Origin: Nitrospirota bacterium
GTDB taxonomy: Bacteria > JACPQY01
Length of the DNA stretch: 64,000 nucleotides
Reading direction: 5' to 3'
Assembly (NCBI GenBank): GCA_016190245.1
Contig: JACPQY010000085.1
Coordinates: 68,861 to 132,860, forward strand
Positions 17,938 to 26,463 of the stretch are shown here, piece after piece. The first letter of the stretch is position 1. Every line of letters begins with the position of its first letter. The position numbers and the translations under genes are program-made. The notes beneath the pieces are model-generated. The model was not told where the DNA came from. It saw only the letters and a program-made list of their open reading frames with translations, and searched no databases.

Positions 17938-20900
17938 CTAGTCCCTCAGCGTGTTCCGATACGCCTCGACGGCGCGGTCGGCGCGGCCGGCCACGACGGC
18001 GTCGGGAGCACCATCGCCATCGAGATCGCCCAGCTTCAACTCGTGGGCGCCCGAGGCGACCGATTCGAAGAAGGGGCGACAGTAGCGCCCGCCGCCGAGC
18101 GATTTGAGGAGCATCAACTCATCGCCTTTCCCGCGCCGCCCCCCGGCGCCGACGACGGCCAGGAGGTCGCCGCGCCCATCCGCATCGAGATCCGCCTGTT
18201 GCAGGGCCAAAATGGGAGCCTCGATCTCCCGGCTCCGAAGGAGCGTGATAGGGGGCGCCGACCCCGGTGCAGGGTTGTAGAAGAGCAGGTGCCCGCTGTG
18301 CGTCCCCACGATGACCTCGCTCTTTCCGTCGCCGTCCGTGTCCCCCGCCGCCAGCGCCGAGGGCACACCCGGAAGCTTGAGAGCCATGGGCGCGCCATAC
18401 GACCCGGTGGCGGGATCTCCCAGGGCGATGGAAAGCGACGAGGTGATCGGGTGGATCGCGAGGAGGTCCTTCTTGCCATCGCCATCCACGTCCAGGAAGA
18501 GTTGACCTTCCGGATCGGGCAGGGTCGTGGCGCTGCGGGCCGTGAACGCGCCCCCTGAGTTGAGGAACCACGTGACCTTGTCCTTCGCCGGAATCACATG
18601 GGCGAGGTCGAGCCTTCCGTCGCCGTCCAGATCCGCCGCCGTCAGCGCCAGACCGTTCTTCTCCGTCGAGAGGCTCGCGATGGATTGGTACGTGTCACCC
18701 CGCACGAGCAGGACCGAGCCTTCGTCCAGCAGCACGGCAAGGTCTTCCACCGTGCCGCCGGTGAGAGGACCCGCGCCGAGGGAGGAGCCGGCGGAGGTGG
18801 TGGTGAGGGTGTCCACCACTCCGAGGAGGTTCCCCACGGAGCCGAGCCCGTAGGCGTAGATCTTCTTGTTCGCGAGGTCCGAGACGTGAACGCGCGCCAC
18901 CCGCCCTCGCTCGGAGATCAGGCCCACGGCCACGGGGTCCGGCTGGGGATCGGTGACAAACGCGGTGGAGAGATGGCCGCTCGATTGCCGATAGACCGCA
19001 AGCTTCTCCGATGTGAGCGCCACCACCTCGGACGTGCCGTTGCCATCGAGATCCGCCATCGCCAACGATTCTGCGGGGCCGAATGCAGACGCGGCGGAGC
19101 CCGTCACGGTGGTCTGCACCATGCCGATGGGCTTGAGGGCGGCGCTGATGAGCATGGACCGAATCACCGCTCCGCCGTTTTCCAAGAAAACGAGGTCCTC
19201 GATGCCGTCGGTGTTAAGGTGACCGATAACGGGTCGCTCGGGTGCGTCCAGCCCCTCTTGGATCGTCGGCGTTTGGAAAAGGCCCTCCGGTTCCATCTCG
19301 AGGATTCGAAGTTCGCTCTCCGAGAGGGCGATGATCTCGGGCGCGGCGTCGCCATCGAGGTCGGCCCCAAGAATCTCCGTGAGCGGCGGAAGGCCGCTCT
19401 CTCTACGAACGAATTCGTAGCGGCCGTCCTTCTTGGGCGAATCGAAAACGTTGAGAGCGCCCTCGAGCAGCGAGGCCGTGCCGAACACGAGCTCGGTCAC
19501 GCCGTCCTGGTCGTAGTCCACCGCGGCGACACCGATCACGCCCGAGAGGCCCGTGCGGGTTGAGGCCAGCGGCGTGAGGAGCAAACCCTTGGTCGCATCG
19601 TAGCGGCCCTTGGCGGTGAGGATCGTCGCGGTGCGCAGGTCCACCCCCACGAAGTCGTAGAGGCCGTCGGCATCAACGTCCGTCCACTCTGCCGGCATCA
19701 ACAGCGTGCCGGGGTTCTCGCGCACGGGATGTTCCTTGCCCGCGAACGGACGCCCGTTGGAATCCACGCGAGACGAGAGGGCGATGTAGGGTCCCCTCAG
19801 CCCGGCCGCGGTCAGGATGGCATCGCGGACGCCGTCCGAATCCACATCGAAATACACAACCTGTTCGGGGGCCCCCACGTCGAGGTCGAGCCGGTCGAGG
19901 TGTGTGGCCAGCCGGGTGAGCGTGGGCGCTTCGAGCAGCCAGAGCCGGCTTGAGGCCGCCGAGACCATCATGAGTTCCTCCCGACCGTCGAGGTTCACGT
20001 CCGTGCCCGTGGCGCGGGCCTCACCCGAGGGGTAGATCCCCAGGTCCGTGGTCCACAAACGTTCGAGGGGGCGGACGCCCTTCACCTCGATCGTCAGCGG
20101 GAGCCCGCCAAAATCCGGCTTCTCCCCCTTGGGCCCGCGCAGCTTCACGCCGTCTTCGGTGAGCTTGAGAGTGAGCGACCGGCCGGAGAGAGACGGCCCG
20201 GCGCAATCCGCCTCGACCGCGATCACGAACCCGGTTGCGCCGCCGCTGAGCGAGATTTCCTCCCCCTCCCCCTCGCGCACGAGGCGCAAGCGGAACTTTC
20301 CTTCGCCGGTCGGCTGCGGCGCGATCTCGCCGAGCTTGATGTCCCCCTCGGAAACGGCGTGGTCTCCATCCACATCCTGGTAAAGGAAGACACGCGTCAC
20401 CGCCCCCAGCGCCGCCGAATCCGAGCCCTCCACCTCGAGTTCGACGCCCCGGAAGAGGAGCGGTGAGTTGGCGTTGATCTCGAAGGCGAGCAGCGTGCCC
20501 ACCCCAGAGAAGGCGCTCACCTTGGAGGAATCGGAAGCCACGCGGATGTTGCCCGCCTGCGGGATGGTATTGATCAAGCGGAGGGCGTAGGTCTCTCGCA
20601 CTTCGAAAGTGCCCGCGCCACCGACGCGCACCACCAGACGGACGGGATACGTCCCGTCCGGGTTGGTGTTCTTCTGGCTGAGAATGTAACCGACCTCGTA
20701 CCTGCCGTCCGGGAGGGCCTGGATGGTGACGGCATCCGCGGCGTACCCCGTGTCAACGGCTGAGAAGTCCGCCTGGACGGACCCCTCTTGCGGCGCGAGG
20801 CCGGAGAGACCGAGGTCGAGCGTGAGAACCACCCGATCCCCGTTGCGCACTTCGGAGGGCCCCGTCACGGTGATGGCGGGACCGATGGGAGCCTCCTGGG

Positions 20901-20955
20901 CCTGTTCGCAGGCGACTGCAAGTGCGAGCAGAACAGCGAGCGACCCCCTCTTCAT
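17938..20955 (-). CDS. FG-GAP/VCBS beta-propeller lipoprotein (1005 aa)
   Basis: MKRGSLAVLLALAVACEQAQE is a lipoprotein signal with the Cys at residue 16. An N-terminal Ig-like region leads to about a dozen calcium-binding propeller loops of the form DxDxDGxxD (DVNLDGREELMMV; DVDSDGVRDAIL; DYDQDGVTELVFG; DLDGDGRLDLAHV; DTDGDGKSEVIVG; DLDGDGAPDAVVAG). These are FG-GAP/integrin-type repeats, usually surface adhesion or scaffold modules. The repeats run to the last residues, so the protein appears complete despite the mobile element six bases past its stop. Its start overlaps the end of a small upstream frame. Confidence 0.85.
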   Translation of the reverse strand: MKRGSLAVLLALAVACEQAQEAPIGPAITVTGPSEVRNGDRVVLTLDLGLSGLAPQEGSVQADFSAVDTGYAADAVTIQALPDGRYEVGYILSQKNTNPDGTYPVRLVVRVGGAGTFEVRETYALRLINTIPQAGNIRVASDSSKVSAFSGVGTLLAFEINANSPLLFRGVELEVEGSDSAALGAVTRVFLYQDVDGDHAVSEGDIKLGEIAPQPTGEGKFRLRLVREGEGEEISLSGGATGFVIAVEADCAGPSLSGRSLTLKLTEDGVKLRGPKGEKPDFGGLPLTIEVKGVRPLERLWTTDLGIYPSGEARATGTDVNLDGREELMMVSAASSRLWLLEAPTLTRLATHLDRLDLDVGAPEQVVYFDVDSDGVRDAILTAAGLRGPYIALSSRVDSNGRPFAGKEHPVRENPGTLLMPAEWTDVDADGLYDFVGVDLRTATILTAKGRYDATKGLLLTPLASTRTGLSGVIGVAAVDYDQDGVTELVFGTASLLEGALNVFDSPKKDGRYEFVRRESGLPPLTEILGADLDGDAAPEIIALSESELRILEMEPEGLFQTPTIQEGLDAPERPVIGHLNTDGIEDLVFLENGGAVIRSMLISAALKPIGMVQTTVTGSAASAFGPAESLAMADLDGNGTSEVVALTSEKLAVYRQSSGHLSTAFVTDPQPDPVAVGLISERGRVARVHVSDLANKKIYAYGLGSVGNLLGVVDTLTTTSAGSSLGAGPLTGGTVEDLAVLLDEGSVLLVRGDTYQSIASLSTEKNGLALTAADLDGDGRLDLAHVIPAKDKVTWFLNSGGAFTARSATTLPDPEGQLFLDVDGDGKKDLLAIHPITSSLSIALGDPATGSYGAPMALKLPGVPSALAAGDTDGDGKSEVIVGTHSGHLLFYNPAPGSAPPITLLRSREIEAPILALQQADLDADGRGDLLAVVGAGGRRGKGDELMLLKSLGGGRYCRPFFESVASGAHELKLGDLDGDGAPDAVVAGRADRAVEAYRNTLRD

Positions 20956-21197
20956 CCCATTACTCCCTGGCCCGGATCGGCGCGGCGGCAGACCTTCTCC
21001 GCACCCACAACTTCGAGAATGCTCCCGTGCAGGCAGCCCCTCTTGGAAGGTCCGATGCGCATAACTAGTCCCTCTATAGTTATTAGACCCTTGGTGGCTA
21101 CCTTCTCTTCCGGGCCGGTTATGGGGCGCCCCTCTTTTGCGATGGGGGGAATCGGTGCAGAGGATGACGGCGAGGGGGCAGACTCAGCCCAGGACAA
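20952..21197 (-). CDS. Possible small protein (81 aa) ahead of the FG-GAP gene
   Basis: An open frame from 21197 whose stop overlaps the FG-GAP start (ATGGGATGA), which would allow coupling. The composition (GPEEKVATKGLITIEGLVMRIGPS) is protein-like, but no domain is recognised. It may equally be 5' leader DNA. Nothing else is visible in 20956-21283. Confidence 0.25.
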   Translation of the reverse strand: MSWAESAPSPSSSAPIPPIAKEGRPITGPEEKVATKGLITIEGLVMRIGPSKRGCLHGSILEVVGAEKVCRRADPGQGVMG

Positions 21198-21283
21198 CCG
21201 CCTGCTTCAATCAAACAGATTGAAAATACTAGCCTAATCGTGCGAGCGGGGAGCTCGCCTGGTGGACGGGGCGCCCCGCGGGG

Positions 21284-21979
21284 CTATGCGGTGGGGGTCG
21301 GACCCTCCTTGCTCAACACCCGAACGAGAATCTCTTTGAAGAAGTCCTTCCAGGCGTTCCAGGTTCCTTCGCTCGGTTCTTCGGCTAGGATGAGGCCAAG
21401 CAACGGTCGAGCACCGAAGAAGATCACCATGAGGCCCAGCGCGCAGGCCACCACCTTTTCCGCATCCACCTTGTTCAGCAACCCCGAGTCCATGGCCTGC
21501 TGCAGGATGTCGATCATCCGCTTGATCTGGAACTTGAAGATCTCGGGGTGTCGCCTGCGGATCTCTTCGAAATACTCGCCGCCGTTGGCCGACTCCCTGA
21601 GGATGATACGCATGATCTGTTCGCTGGTCTTGTAGAGCTCAAAGTTGCGGTCGAAGATCTCGAGGGCCACGCTGATGGGCTCGGTGATCTTGGAGAGCGC
21701 CGACTCGGTCTCGGTGGCGATACGCGTCACGAGCGATTCCAGCACGGCGAGATAGAGGCCCTCCTTGCTGCCGAAGTGGTAGTAGATCATGGCCTTGTTC
21801 ACGTCGGCCTTGCGCGCAATCACATCAATGCGCGAGCCTTCGAGGCCGACGTCGGCAAAGACCTCTGCCGCCGCCCCGAGGATCCGTTCCCTCGACCCCC
21901 CGGGCTCCAGCGCGCCCTCGCCCCCCCCCGATGGAGGCGAGCCGCCGGGACGCTTGGGTTCGGACACCGGATGGCTCAC
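21284..21979 (-). CDS. TetR/AcrR-family transcriptional regulator
   Basis: 231 aa. After a Gly/Pro-rich N-terminus comes the TetR HTH: RERILGAAAEVFADVGLEG, then SRIDVIARKADVNKAMIYYHF and GSKEGLYLAVLE. The C-terminal ligand domain is helical and ends near EGTWNAWKDFFKEILVRVL. The start may be internal, because the first 28 residues are low complexity. Its ATG overlaps the stop of the Rieske gene by four bases, so the two are co-transcribed. Regulation of redox or lipid genes is a guess without target evidence. Confidence 0.88.
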   Translation of the reverse strand: MSHPVSEPKRPGGSPPSGGGEGALEPGGSRERILGAAAEVFADVGLEGSRIDVIARKADVNKAMIYYHFGSKEGLYLAVLESLVTRIATETESALSKITEPISVALEIFDRNFELYKTSEQIMRIILRESANGGEYFEEIRRRHPEIFKFQIKRMIDILQQAMDSGLLNKVDAEKVVACALGLMVIFFGARPLLGLILAEEPSEGTWNAWKDFFKEILVRVLSKEGPTPTA

Positions 21980-22296
21980 GGGGTTTCCGGCACCTCCACC
22001 AGGAGGGCGTCGCCGTCCTGACGCACGTCATACACCGTGGCCCGTGTCTCTTCGCTCATCGCGCTCTTCCCACCCTGGGCAAGGTCAAACTCCCAACCGT
22101 GCCAGGGGCAGGTGATCACCGTGCCTTCGATCTCTCCTTCGCCCACCGGGCCGCCCTTGTGCGGGCAGATGTTTTTCAGGGCGTACACGGCCTCCCCCAT
22201 GCGAACCAACGCGATTTCGATGCCCTTCACGTTCACGATTTTCGGGCGGCGATCCTCCAGTTCGGCCACCTTGGCCACCTTCACGAACTCTGCCAT
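21976..22296 (-). CDS. Rieske [2Fe-2S] ferredoxin, non-heme dioxygenase type
   Basis: 106 aa, a stand-alone Rieske domain: CPHKGGPVGEG and CPWHGWEFDLAQG give the Cys-x-His...Cys-x-x-His cluster ligands. The spacing and lack of a disulfide loop match NirD/BphF-like soluble ferredoxins rather than bc1 Rieske proteins. It is an electron carrier for an oxygenase or reductase not identified here. It is the first gene of a two-gene unit with the TetR regulator and is divergent from the radical-SAM gene. Confidence 0.9.
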   Translation of the reverse strand: MAEFVKVAKVAELEDRRPKIVNVKGIEIALVRMGEAVYALKNICPHKGGPVGEGEIEGTVITCPWHGWEFDLAQGGKSAMSEETRATVYDVRQDGDALLVEVPETP

Positions 22297-22435
22297 GTCG
22301 AACCTCCCGTTCGATCCTGCGATTCACCCGCTGCGGACGTGTCCGCCTTCGGCAACGGCCGCCCGCGCGCGGAAGGTCATTATCGGGCGTGTCCCCCAAG
22401 TGTCAAGGGCGCCGCTTACGCGCGGGGCTGCATGC

Positions 22436-22441
22436 TATACT
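22436..22441 (+). promoter_or_regulatory. -10 box (TATACT) for a leaderless mRNA
   Basis: TATACT, then TTGCGC, then the GTG start at 22448. Six-base spacing as at the other leaderless candidates. Confidence 0.55.
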
Positions 22442-22447
22442 TTGCGC

Positions 22448-24175
22448 GTGATCCCGTTCCGGCTCGAGGAGAAAAGGCGGCGTCTGCTCGAGGACGAGCA
22501 AGGCACGATCCACAAGGCAGGGGCGGATCTCTGCGTGGCCCTCGTGTATCCCAACATTTACTCCGTGGGCATGGGCAATCTCGGTTTCCAGGCGGTGTAT
22601 GGCTATCTCAACGGCCTGGAAGGCGTCTCGTGCGAGCGGGCGTTTCTCCCCGATGCCGACGATGCCCCGCTCTACGACCGTCACGACACGCACCTGTTCA
22701 CGCTCGAATCGGGTCGGCCCCTCTCGGCGTTCGACGTGGTGGCTTTTTCGATTTCCTTCGAGGATGACATCATGAACCTTCCCCGCCTATTCCGGCACGC
22801 GCGGATTCCCGCTCTCGCTCGTGAGCGCGCCGACGGTCACCCCCTCATCCTCGGGGGGGGGATGTGCGCCTTCATGAACCCGGAACCTCTCTCGCCGCTG
22901 ATGGATGCGCTCTTTCTCGGCGAGGCAGAGGCGGGCATCTCGGAAGCGATGCAGGCCGTGCGAGCGTCGCTCCGGCAGGGCGGCGGAAGGAGCCGGATGC
23001 TGTCCGCCCTGGTGGGCGTGCCGGGCGTGTATCTCCCCTCGCTGTACGAGGTGATCTACGACGAGCGGCGCTGGGTGGCGGAGCGGCGCCCGCTCGGCGA
23101 TGCGCCGGAACGTGTCCCGCGGCAGCGGGTAAGCGATCTGCGCGGCCTCAAGACCCAAAGCGTGATCCGAACACCCCACAGCGAATTCGGCGCGATGCAC
23201 CTGATCGAAGTGACCCGGGGCTGCGGATGGCGCTGCCGGTTTTGCGCGGAGGGCCACGTGTATCTCCCGCCTCGTACCCACGCCGCGGCCGACGTATTGG
23301 CAGCACTCCCCGCCGCCGATGGTGCGCAGAAGGTCGGTCTGATCGGCACCTCGCTTCCCGAGCATCCCGATCTCGACCGGATCCTCGACGGCCTCATCCT
23401 CGATCAGCGCACGGTCTGCACGGCGAGCCTGCGGATGGACGGCGCAAACCGTCAGATCCTCGCGCGGATGGCGGAAGGCGCGCAGAAAACCCTCACGATC
23501 GCCCCCGAGGCCGGCAACGAGCGCATGCGGCGGGTGATCAACAAGCCCATCTCCGATCGCGCGCTGCTGCGCTCCGTGGAGTCCGCGCTCGAGTGCGGGA
23601 TCAAGAACATCAAACTCTACTTCATCGTCGGCCTCCCCTTCGAGAGCGACGAGGACGTGCGCGACATCGCCCGCCTCAGCCGCGAGGTGTGGACCGTGAT
23701 CGAAGGGCGGAGCCGCCACCCTGACTCGAAGCTGACGCTCAGCGTCAACCCGTTCATCCCCAAGCCCTGGACACCGTTTCAATGGTCGCCGCTCCAGGAT
23801 CAGGCCGTGCTGCGCGCGCGGGTGCAGACCCTGCGCGAGGGGCTCAAGGATCTACCTCGAGTGCGCGTGGGCGGCTATTCCCCGCGCCAGGCCATCCTTC
23901 AGACGCTCCTCTCGCTGGGAGACCGCCGCGTGGGGGAGGCGGTGGCGTCAGGAGGGGGAGACGGCCGCCGCTCGTGGGCCGATCGGTTCGGCGGACTCGA
24001 TTTCATCGTGCACCGGGCGAAAAGCGTGGATGAACATCTGCCGTGGGATTTCGTGGATCATGGACTCCGGAAGTCTTTCCTCGTGGATGAGTACCGCCGC
24101 GCGGAGTCCGAGACGCGCACGCGGGCGTGTCACGTGCCGACATGCCGGATTTGCGGCGTGTGCCACGACCCGTGA
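22448..24175 (+). CDS. B12-binding-type radical SAM protein (575 aa)
   Basis: GTG start at 22448 directly after a -10 box. The N-terminal 190 residues look like a B12-binding Rossmann region (ADLCVALVYPNIYSVGMGNLGFQAVYGYLN; HPLILGGGMCAFMNPEPL). The radical-SAM core has EVTRGCGWRCRFCAEGH, the CxxxCxxC iron-sulfur motif, and LTIAPEAGNERMRRVINKPI. A third region ends in a Cys cluster (CHVPTCRICGVCHDP) that could hold another cluster. The layout matches the uncharacterised radical-SAM family often associated with tRNA or cofactor chemistry (TIGR03960-like, from memory). Substrate unknown. It is convergent with nothing and is followed by repeat DNA and a glycosyltransferase. Confidence 0.8.
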   Translation: MIPFRLEEKRRRLLEDEQGTIHKAGADLCVALVYPNIYSVGMGNLGFQAVYGYLNGLEGVSCERAFLPDADDAPLYDRHDTHLFTLESGRPLSAFDVVAFSISFEDDIMNLPRLFRHARIPALARERADGHPLILGGGMCAFMNPEPLSPLMDALFLGEAEAGISEAMQAVRASLRQGGGRSRMLSALVGVPGVYLPSLYEVIYDERRWVAERRPLGDAPERVPRQRVSDLRGLKTQSVIRTPHSEFGAMHLIEVTRGCGWRCRFCAEGHVYLPPRTHAAADVLAALPAADGAQKVGLIGTSLPEHPDLDRILDGLILDQRTVCTASLRMDGANRQILARMAEGAQKTLTIAPEAGNERMRRVINKPISDRALLRSVESALECGIKNIKLYFIVGLPFESDEDVRDIARLSREVWTVIEGRSRHPDSKLTLSVNPFIPKPWTPFQWSPLQDQAVLRARVQTLREGLKDLPRVRVGGYSPRQAILQTLLSLGDRRVGEAVASGGGDGRRSWADRFGGLDFIVHRAKSVDEHLPWDFVDHGLRKSFLVDEYRRAESETRTRACHVPTCRICGVCHDP

Positions 24176-24306
24176 GGTCGGGAAATCGGGATGTCGTGAG
24201 ATCGAGCGAGCGGGACTTCACGGAGAGCGCCCATCAGCCGCGCCACCCTCGCGCGGGGTTTGCACCCACGACGTCCCGACCTCGCGACTTCCCGACCTCC
24301 CGAGGC
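24176..24306. repeat. Long imperfect inverted repeat upstream of the GT9 gene
   Basis: GAGGTCGGGAAATCGGGATGTCGTGAG near the left end and a matching CACGACGTCCCGACCTCGCGACTTCCCGACCTC near the right end form an imperfect foldback of about 130 bases. Confidence 0.55.
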
Positions 24307-24309
24307 CGC

Positions 24310-25512
24310 GTGCTGTTCATCCGCCTGAGTTCGCTGGGAGACGTGGTCCGCGTTCTCCCCGTGTTGGCCGGGTTCAAGGCCGCCGCGCCAGGGGTCGCGG
24401 TCGGACTGCTCACGGGCCGGGCCTACGGTCCGCTGTTCGCCCGCCTCCCCCTCATCGACCGCCTCCATCTTTGGCCCGGCCCCTCGGCCAGTGACGGCAC
24501 CGTGACGCAGGCCCCTGGAGCGCCCGGCGCCAGGACGCGGGCTGCCTGCCCGCCGAAGTCCGTCCGCCGTGGCGGACTGGACAGGCGGGAAGCCCGCGGC
24601 TACCGGGAACGAGCATCCGAGGTAGGCGCACCCGTGGGACGGGGCACAGCAGGCTTTGAGCCTGCGGACCTCTCGCGCCAGATGCTCATTCCCTCCAATG
24701 CGCTGAGAACCTTGCGCGAGATCCGAGGGATCGGCTACGAGCGCTGCTTCAACCTTCATCCCGGACTCCGCAGCGGTCTCATCACCGGCCTTTTGGGGAT
24801 TCGAGAGAGCTACGGGTTCGGCCGGACGCTGGACCGGGAGGGCGGGTTCCTCTTTTCACGTCACACGGTTGATCCACCGGCCATTCTCCACCGTGTGGAC
24901 CAGTACATTGAGCTCCTCCGCGTCTCGGGTACGCCTGTCACTTCTTCGTTCGAGCGGCTTGCACTCGGAAGCGATTCGAGGTCGGAAATGTTGGATCGTT
25001 TTGTGAGGGCCAACGGCCTTGAGGGCGCACATCCCGTCGCCCTCTTCCCAGGTTCGAGCGGAACAAGAGACTCCAAGCGCTGGCCGGAGGAGTGCTACGG
25101 CGAAGTGGCCCGTCTGCTCCGAACACAGACCGGCTGCCGCGTGGTGGTCGTGCCCGGCCTCGGCGAGACCGACCTCGCGAGGCGCGTCGCCGAGCGAAGC
25201 GGCGGCGCGGCCCTCCTCGCCCCCGAGTGGGGGTTGGCCGACCTCGCGAGCTTTCTTGCGTCGTGCGATCTGGTGGTCGGCGGAGACACGGGTCCAATTC
25301 ACCTCGCAGATGCGCTGGGCGTGCCCGTTGTCGCCATCTTCGGTCCCACCGACCCCGCGGTGTACGGCCCTCGCGGCGCCCGCGCCGTCGCGCTCGGCGG
25401 TCGGCCGGGTACGGGACGCCCCCATCGCGGCCATTCCCGCCGGCTTGCCCCGCCGACTGCTGACGTGACCGTGGAACAGGTCGTCAACGCCTGCGCGGAG
25501 TCATTGCGGTAG
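24310..25512 (+). CDS. Glycosyltransferase family 9 (heptosyltransferase-like) with in-frame repeat insertion
   Basis: 400 aa from GTG 24310 (upstream in-frame codons are repeat DNA). The start VLFIRLSSLGDVVRVLPVL is the canonical GT9 N-terminus. The C-terminal nucleotide-sugar site is present: HPVALFPGSSGTRDSKRWPEE, then LVVGGDTGPIHLADALGVPVVAIFGPTDP. It is expected to add ADP-heptose or a related sugar to lipopolysaccharide core. Between residues of about 66 and 125 there is an Arg/Gly-rich stretch absent from the family. It is encoded by a palindromic repeat related to the one at 34040-34150, yet the frame is intact. Whether the enzyme works with this insert is unknown. Confidence 0.8.
   Translation: MLFIRLSSLGDVVRVLPVLAGFKAAAPGVAVGLLTGRAYGPLFARLPLIDRLHLWPGPSASDGTVTQAPGAPGARTRAACPPKSVRRGGLDRREARGYRERASEVGAPVGRGTAGFEPADLSRQMLIPSNALRTLREIRGIGYERCFNLHPGLRSGLITGLLGIRESYGFGRTLDREGGFLFSRHTVDPPAILHRVDQYIELLRVSGTPVTSSFERLALGSDSRSEMLDRFVRANGLEGAHPVALFPGSSGTRDSKRWPEECYGEVARLLRTQTGCRVVVVPGLGETDLARRVAERSGGAALLAPEWGLADLASFLASCDLVVGGDTGPIHLADALGVPVVAIFGPTDPAVYGPRGARAVALGGRPGTGRPHRGHSRRLAPPTADVTVEQVVNACAESLR
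24506..24682. repeat. Palindromic repeat inserted in frame in the GT9 gene
   Basis: Core foldback GCGGGCT (24537-24543) to AGCCCGC (24591-24597) enclosing CCGCCGTGGCGG. It shares CTGCCTGCC, GGACAGGCGGGAAG and the inner palindrome with the intergenic copy at 34097-34133. Edges are approximate. Confidence 0.6.
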
Positions 25513-25591
25513 GAGTTCAGTGTGCCCCGGTCAATGACATTCAGGCCCAACTTGCCTGCATCCCTTGAAACCAAGCAGGTATCCGAACTGA

Positions 25592-25720
25592 TGGGGAACG
25601 ATCTCCGGCAAGGAATATCTCATTCGTGTCGTCGTTGAGTTGAGGGACGGAACTCCGTACATCATCACCGTTTACAACACTTCCAAAATCGGCAAGTATT
25701 GGGGGGTGGAGGCCGTATGA
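25592..25720 (+). pseudogene. Truncated DUF4258-like toxin remnant
   Basis: The frame following a stop at 25589 encodes KEYLIRVVVELRDGTPYIITVYNTSKIGKYW. This is the typical C-terminal strand and YxTSKxxKYW tail of DUF4258-type proteins that partner DUF2283 genes. No start codon and no N-terminal half are present in this frame, so it looks decayed. Its stop overlaps the DUF2283 ATG by four bases (ATGA), the usual operon junction for an intact pair. Confidence 0.55.
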
Positions 25721-25926
25721 AGGCGGTTTACGACCGGGACACAGATACGTTGACTCTCGTTCTCTGTGAAGTTCCGATCGCAGAGAGCGATGAACTGAAG
25801 GAAGGTGTCATTGTTGATTACGACGACAAGGGACATGTCGTGTCCGTCGAGCTCTTGGATGCCTCCCGCCATGCGACCGATCCGGCCCGAATCGCCTACG
25901 AAGTGAAACCTGCAATCGCAGGTTAG
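25717..25926 (+). CDS. DUF2283 family protein, probable antitoxin
   Basis: 69 aa. MKAVYDRDTDTLTLVLCEVP, ESDELKEGVIVDYDDKGHVVSVELLDAS is the full DUF2283 pattern (YDxxxDxLxIxL...E....I.DyDxxGxivGiEiLdAS). Members usually follow a DUF4258-like toxin gene, and here that gene survives only as a remnant. This one may be an orphan antitoxin. Gene boundaries are clear: ATG overlapping the remnant's stop and a single stop codon. Confidence 0.8.
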   Translation: MKAVYDRDTDTLTLVLCEVPIAESDELKEGVIVDYDDKGHVVSVELLDASRHATDPARIAYEVKPAIAG

Positions 25927-25991
25927 AGGCGCTACATCGTCTTTCAGATCACCGGGAGGTTATCTCCGGTTACTCTGTTCCCTTACAGTCC

Positions 25992-26426
25992 CTAGCCCTG
26001 GCTCTTCAGCGCCGCAGCCAGGCCTTCGTTGAACTTCTCGTAGACGGGCGCGAGGCGGGCGCGGGCCAAACGGATGAGAACCTCTCCGACCACGCCGCCA
26101 AAACACTCACCATGAATCCACAGCGTGGCGCGGCCATCGCGGACGGGCTTGGCCATGAAGTAGTGCTCCCCCGAAAATCCGGGCACGGCGCCCCGCCACC
26201 GCAGATGGCCTTCCTCGGCCGCGATGATGCGGGCCTTCACCGGCATCGCGGGCAGGCCCGGCGCACAGATCTTCAGCCGACGCGATTTCCCAACGACGAA
26301 CGGCTCCCCCACCTGACCATCCTCGACGAAGCGAGCAATCTTGGGCCAGTTCGAGGAATCGATGAAGAACGACCACAGCCGCCTGGAGTCCACGGGGATC
26401 TCGATTTCGGACTTGATTTCGACCAT
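25992..26426 (-). CDS. SRPBCC (START-like) domain protein
   Basis: 144 aa from ATG 26426. MVEIKSEIEIPVDSRRLWSFFIDSSNWPKI is the standard SRPBCC opening (EIxAPxExVWxxxxDxxxWPxW). It is followed by GGxxR-like KSRRLKI, LRWRGAVPGFSGEHYF and the long C-terminal helix (LARARLAPVYEKFNEGLAAALK). Such proteins bind lipids or aromatic ligands in a helix-grip fold, as polyketide cyclase/CoxG-like proteins do. Ligand unknown. It is downstream of the CgeB-like glycosyltransferase gene in the same direction, 37 bases away. Confidence 0.8.
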   Translation of the reverse strand: MVEIKSEIEIPVDSRRLWSFFIDSSNWPKIARFVEDGQVGEPFVVGKSRRLKICAPGLPAMPVKARIIAAEEGHLRWRGAVPGFSGEHYFMAKPVRDGRATLWIHGECFGGVVGEVLIRLARARLAPVYEKFNEGLAAALKSQG

Positions 26427-26463
26427 GACTGCGGGTGCACGATAGACCCGCTGGCGCGGTGGG

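Noticed and set aside
22037-22447. Upstream extension of the radical-SAM gene
   Set aside because: Overlaps the Rieske gene on the other strand; the GTG at 22448 follows a -10 box and matches family length.
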